DNA from: Actinomycetota bacterium
Lineage (GTDB): Bacteria > Actinomycetota > Geothermincolia > Geothermincolales > RBG-13-55-18
DNA: 6,403 nucleotides
Direction of reading: 5' to 3'
Assembly (NCBI GenBank): GCA_028275245.1
Contig: JAPWVA010000078.1
Location: 1 to 6,403 of the forward strand
The notes under the pieces: generated by a model
What the model saw: only the letters and a program-made list of their open reading frames with translations
Told to the model about the DNA's origin: nothing
Database searches by the model: none
Position numbers and translations under genes: made by a program
Shown here: one piece after another, positions 5,524 through 6,403 of the stretch
How positions within the stretch are numbered: position 1 is the first letter of the stretch
Layout of the letters: the number at the start of each line of letters is the position of its first letter

Positions 5524-6042
5524 TCAGAGGCCAAACTCCCGCAACTTTTCCAACCTTTCCTCCATCCCCGCTTCGAGCAGGGGAGGGCAGTCCTCCACGC
5601 ACCTCTCGCCCTCCACCAGCTGGGCGGCGAAGGCCATGCACGAGGGCACCCCGCACTTGCCGCAGTTGGTGCGGGGAAGGTGGCGCAGGATGTCCAGGAG
5701 CTTGGGAGGGACTCGAGTAGTGTGGTCGGGTTCTATCTCCTCCCTCCGCTCCCATATGTCGTTCAAGCGCTTAATAACCTTTTCCGACACCCTCTGGGCG
5801 TGGGCCCGGTCCTTGAGGTTGTTTATGCTGATCACATTTCCCCGTAAAGCGTACTTGTGTGCTCCATCCCTCCAAACGATGGTGGGGATCTTAGGATCGT
5901 AGAAGGCGTTCTTCACCACCGCGTTGACGTAGGGCATGAGGGGCGCCAGGTCGGCGTCCGTCTTCACCCGGGCCACCCAGATGGGCGAACCTGGGTCACA
6001 TGGCGGCGAGAACATCTCGATTTCCCACTTGTTGATCATCAT
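5524..6042 (-). CDS. 4Fe-4S cluster protein with a corrinoid-protein-type Fe-S domain
   Basis: A 172-residue soluble protein. The C-terminal part (about 112-160) is a 4Fe-4S domain of the Pfam FeS type (PF04060): C127, C130, C135 and C152 give the spacing C-x2-C-x4-C-x16-C, with an extra C148. The stretch LPRTNCGKCGVPSCMAFA closely resembles the N-terminal cluster domain of the large subunit of the corrinoid Fe-S protein of acetyl-CoA synthase (AcsC/CdhE), where that cluster passes electrons to the cobamide. Here the corrinoid-binding barrel is absent. Instead there is an N-terminal domain of about 110 residues that I do not recognise, with one cysteine (C15). A role as a small electron carrier or reductive activator is an inference. 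The start is the first of two adjacent ATGs, with AAGGA 7 bases upstream. It lies upstream of the thioredoxin-like gene on the same strand. Confidence 0.85.
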   Translation of the reverse strand: MMINKWEIEMFSPPCDPGSPIWVARVKTDADLAPLMPYVNAVVKNAFYDPKIPTIVWRDGAHKYALRGNVISINNLKDRAHAQRVSEKVIKRLNDIWERREEIEPDHTTRVPPKLLDILRHLPRTNCGKCGVPSCMAFAAQLVEGERCVEDCPPLLEAGMEERLEKLREFGL

Positions 6043-6117
6043 CGCCTAATCCTTGGTCTAACTCATCATCTTCTCGTGGTCCACGGCTTCATTCCGCCTC
6101 TACCATTCATAGTACAC

Positions 6118-6129
6118 TCACCTGGGTGA
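6118..6129. promoter_or_regulatory. 12-base near-palindrome in the spacer before the Fe-S gene
   Basis: TCACCTGGGTGA forms a 5-bp inverted repeat around a 2-base centre. It sits in the 123-base spacer between the 72-aa gene and the Fe-S protein gene, about 75 bases upstream of the latter's start. A dimeric regulator could bind it, and a short TACTAT box (minus strand, just downstream) could serve as a weak -10 element, but I see no matching -35 box. Chance occurrence is quite possible. Confidence 0.2.
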
Positions 6130-6165
6130 TATTCGCCTCTCCCCGTTGCGATTTCGGCGAGTGTT

Positions 6166-6384
6166 TCATTCGCGTCTCGGCCCGTGACCGGTCACCATCT
6201 CCGCTTGGTTGGGCTTATAAGAGGCCTCAAAGACCGGGACGCAGTGGGGAAGCTCCGCCTCTTTCAGCTTCTTCTCCAGTACATCCCGGATGAACTTAAG
6301 TGCCTCATCTTTGTCCTCGTCGGTCAGGATCCGCTTGATCAAGATCAGCTCCTCCTCACCCAGGGATATGGCTATCTTCCTCAT
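6166..6384 (-). CDS. Small charged protein of unknown function (72 aa)
   Basis: I do not recognise this protein. It starts at an ATG preceded by GGAGG with a 9-base spacer (6394-6398), which supports it as a real gene. Residues 1-8 are short and apolar. Residues about 10-45 are rich in Glu, Lys, Asp and Leu and should form one or two amphipathic helices. The tail (about 46-72) holds the only cysteine (C48, in PHCVP) and is Pro/Gly-rich and probably loosely folded. There is no signal peptide, membrane segment or metal-binding cluster. No helix-turn-helix is evident, although the length and the short N-terminal strand followed by helices would also suit a small ribbon-helix-helix or adaptor protein. 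It is the first gene in the window and lies 123 bases upstream of the Fe-S protein gene on the same strand. Real gene: fairly sure. Function: unknown. Confidence 0.7.
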   Translation of the reverse strand: MRKIAISLGEEELILIKRILTDEDKDEALKFIRDVLEKKLKEAELPHCVPVFEASYKPNQAEMVTGHGPRRE

Positions 6385-6393
6385 CTTCCCCCA

Positions 6394-6398
6394 CCTCC
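6394..6398 (-). promoter_or_regulatory. Ribosome binding site of the 72-aa protein
   Basis: GGAGG on the minus strand, 9 bases before the ATG at 6384. It lies only a few bases from the right end of the window, so the promoter of this gene is outside the window. Confidence 0.7.
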
Positions 6399-6403
6399 CC
6401 GCG

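Noticed and set aside
1..6403. CRISPR array, insertion sequence, complete tRNA or rRNA
   Set aside because: I saw no regularly spaced repeats, no transposase reading frame, no complete tRNA cloverleaf and no rRNA-like stretch.

Overview
The window holds ten genes, all on the minus strand, so transcription runs from the right end to the left. The DNA is GC-rich, most genes have strong GGAGG-type ribosome binding sites, and AGG arginine codons are frequent. Gene content (a 4Fe-4S domain like that of the acetyl-CoA synthase corrinoid protein, a DUF169 protein, a DGC-type zinc-binding protein and a DUF6951-like protein) points to a strictly anaerobic bacterium. A deep-branching anaerobic actinobacterium or a similar GC-rich anaerobe would fit, but no phylogenetic marker is present and this is a guess.

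Right part (6384 to 5159): a 72-residue protein of unknown function, a 172-residue Fe-S protein with a C-terminal four-cysteine cluster domain, and a 77-residue thioredoxin-like protein with a CxxC site. A perfect 10-bp inverted repeat covers the end of the thioredoxin-like gene and precedes the next gene.

Middle part (5103 to 2972): a full-length COG0701/DUF318 (YraQ/ArsP-type) permease, a DGC-type putative zinc-binding protein, and a small six-cysteine protein resembling DUF6951. The two longest spacers (184 and 172 bases) flank the DGC gene; the second holds a 7-bp inverted repeat and a short AT-rich patch.

Left part (2934 to 140): two small membrane proteins joined by a GTGA stop/start overlap, each resembling one half of the permease; then a DUF169 protein and a tandem universal stress protein. 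The last 139 bases hold no gene, but contain inverted repeats and a segment of unresolved identity.

Taken together, this looks like an envelope transport module. One fused permease and one split, probably heterodimeric, permease are accompanied by a CxxC redox protein and several small cysteine-rich soluble proteins. The most reasonable hypothesis is handling of a thiol-reactive species (metal, metalloid or sulfur compound) in an anaerobe. The substrate cannot be read from the sequence. No regulator gene is visible in the window.
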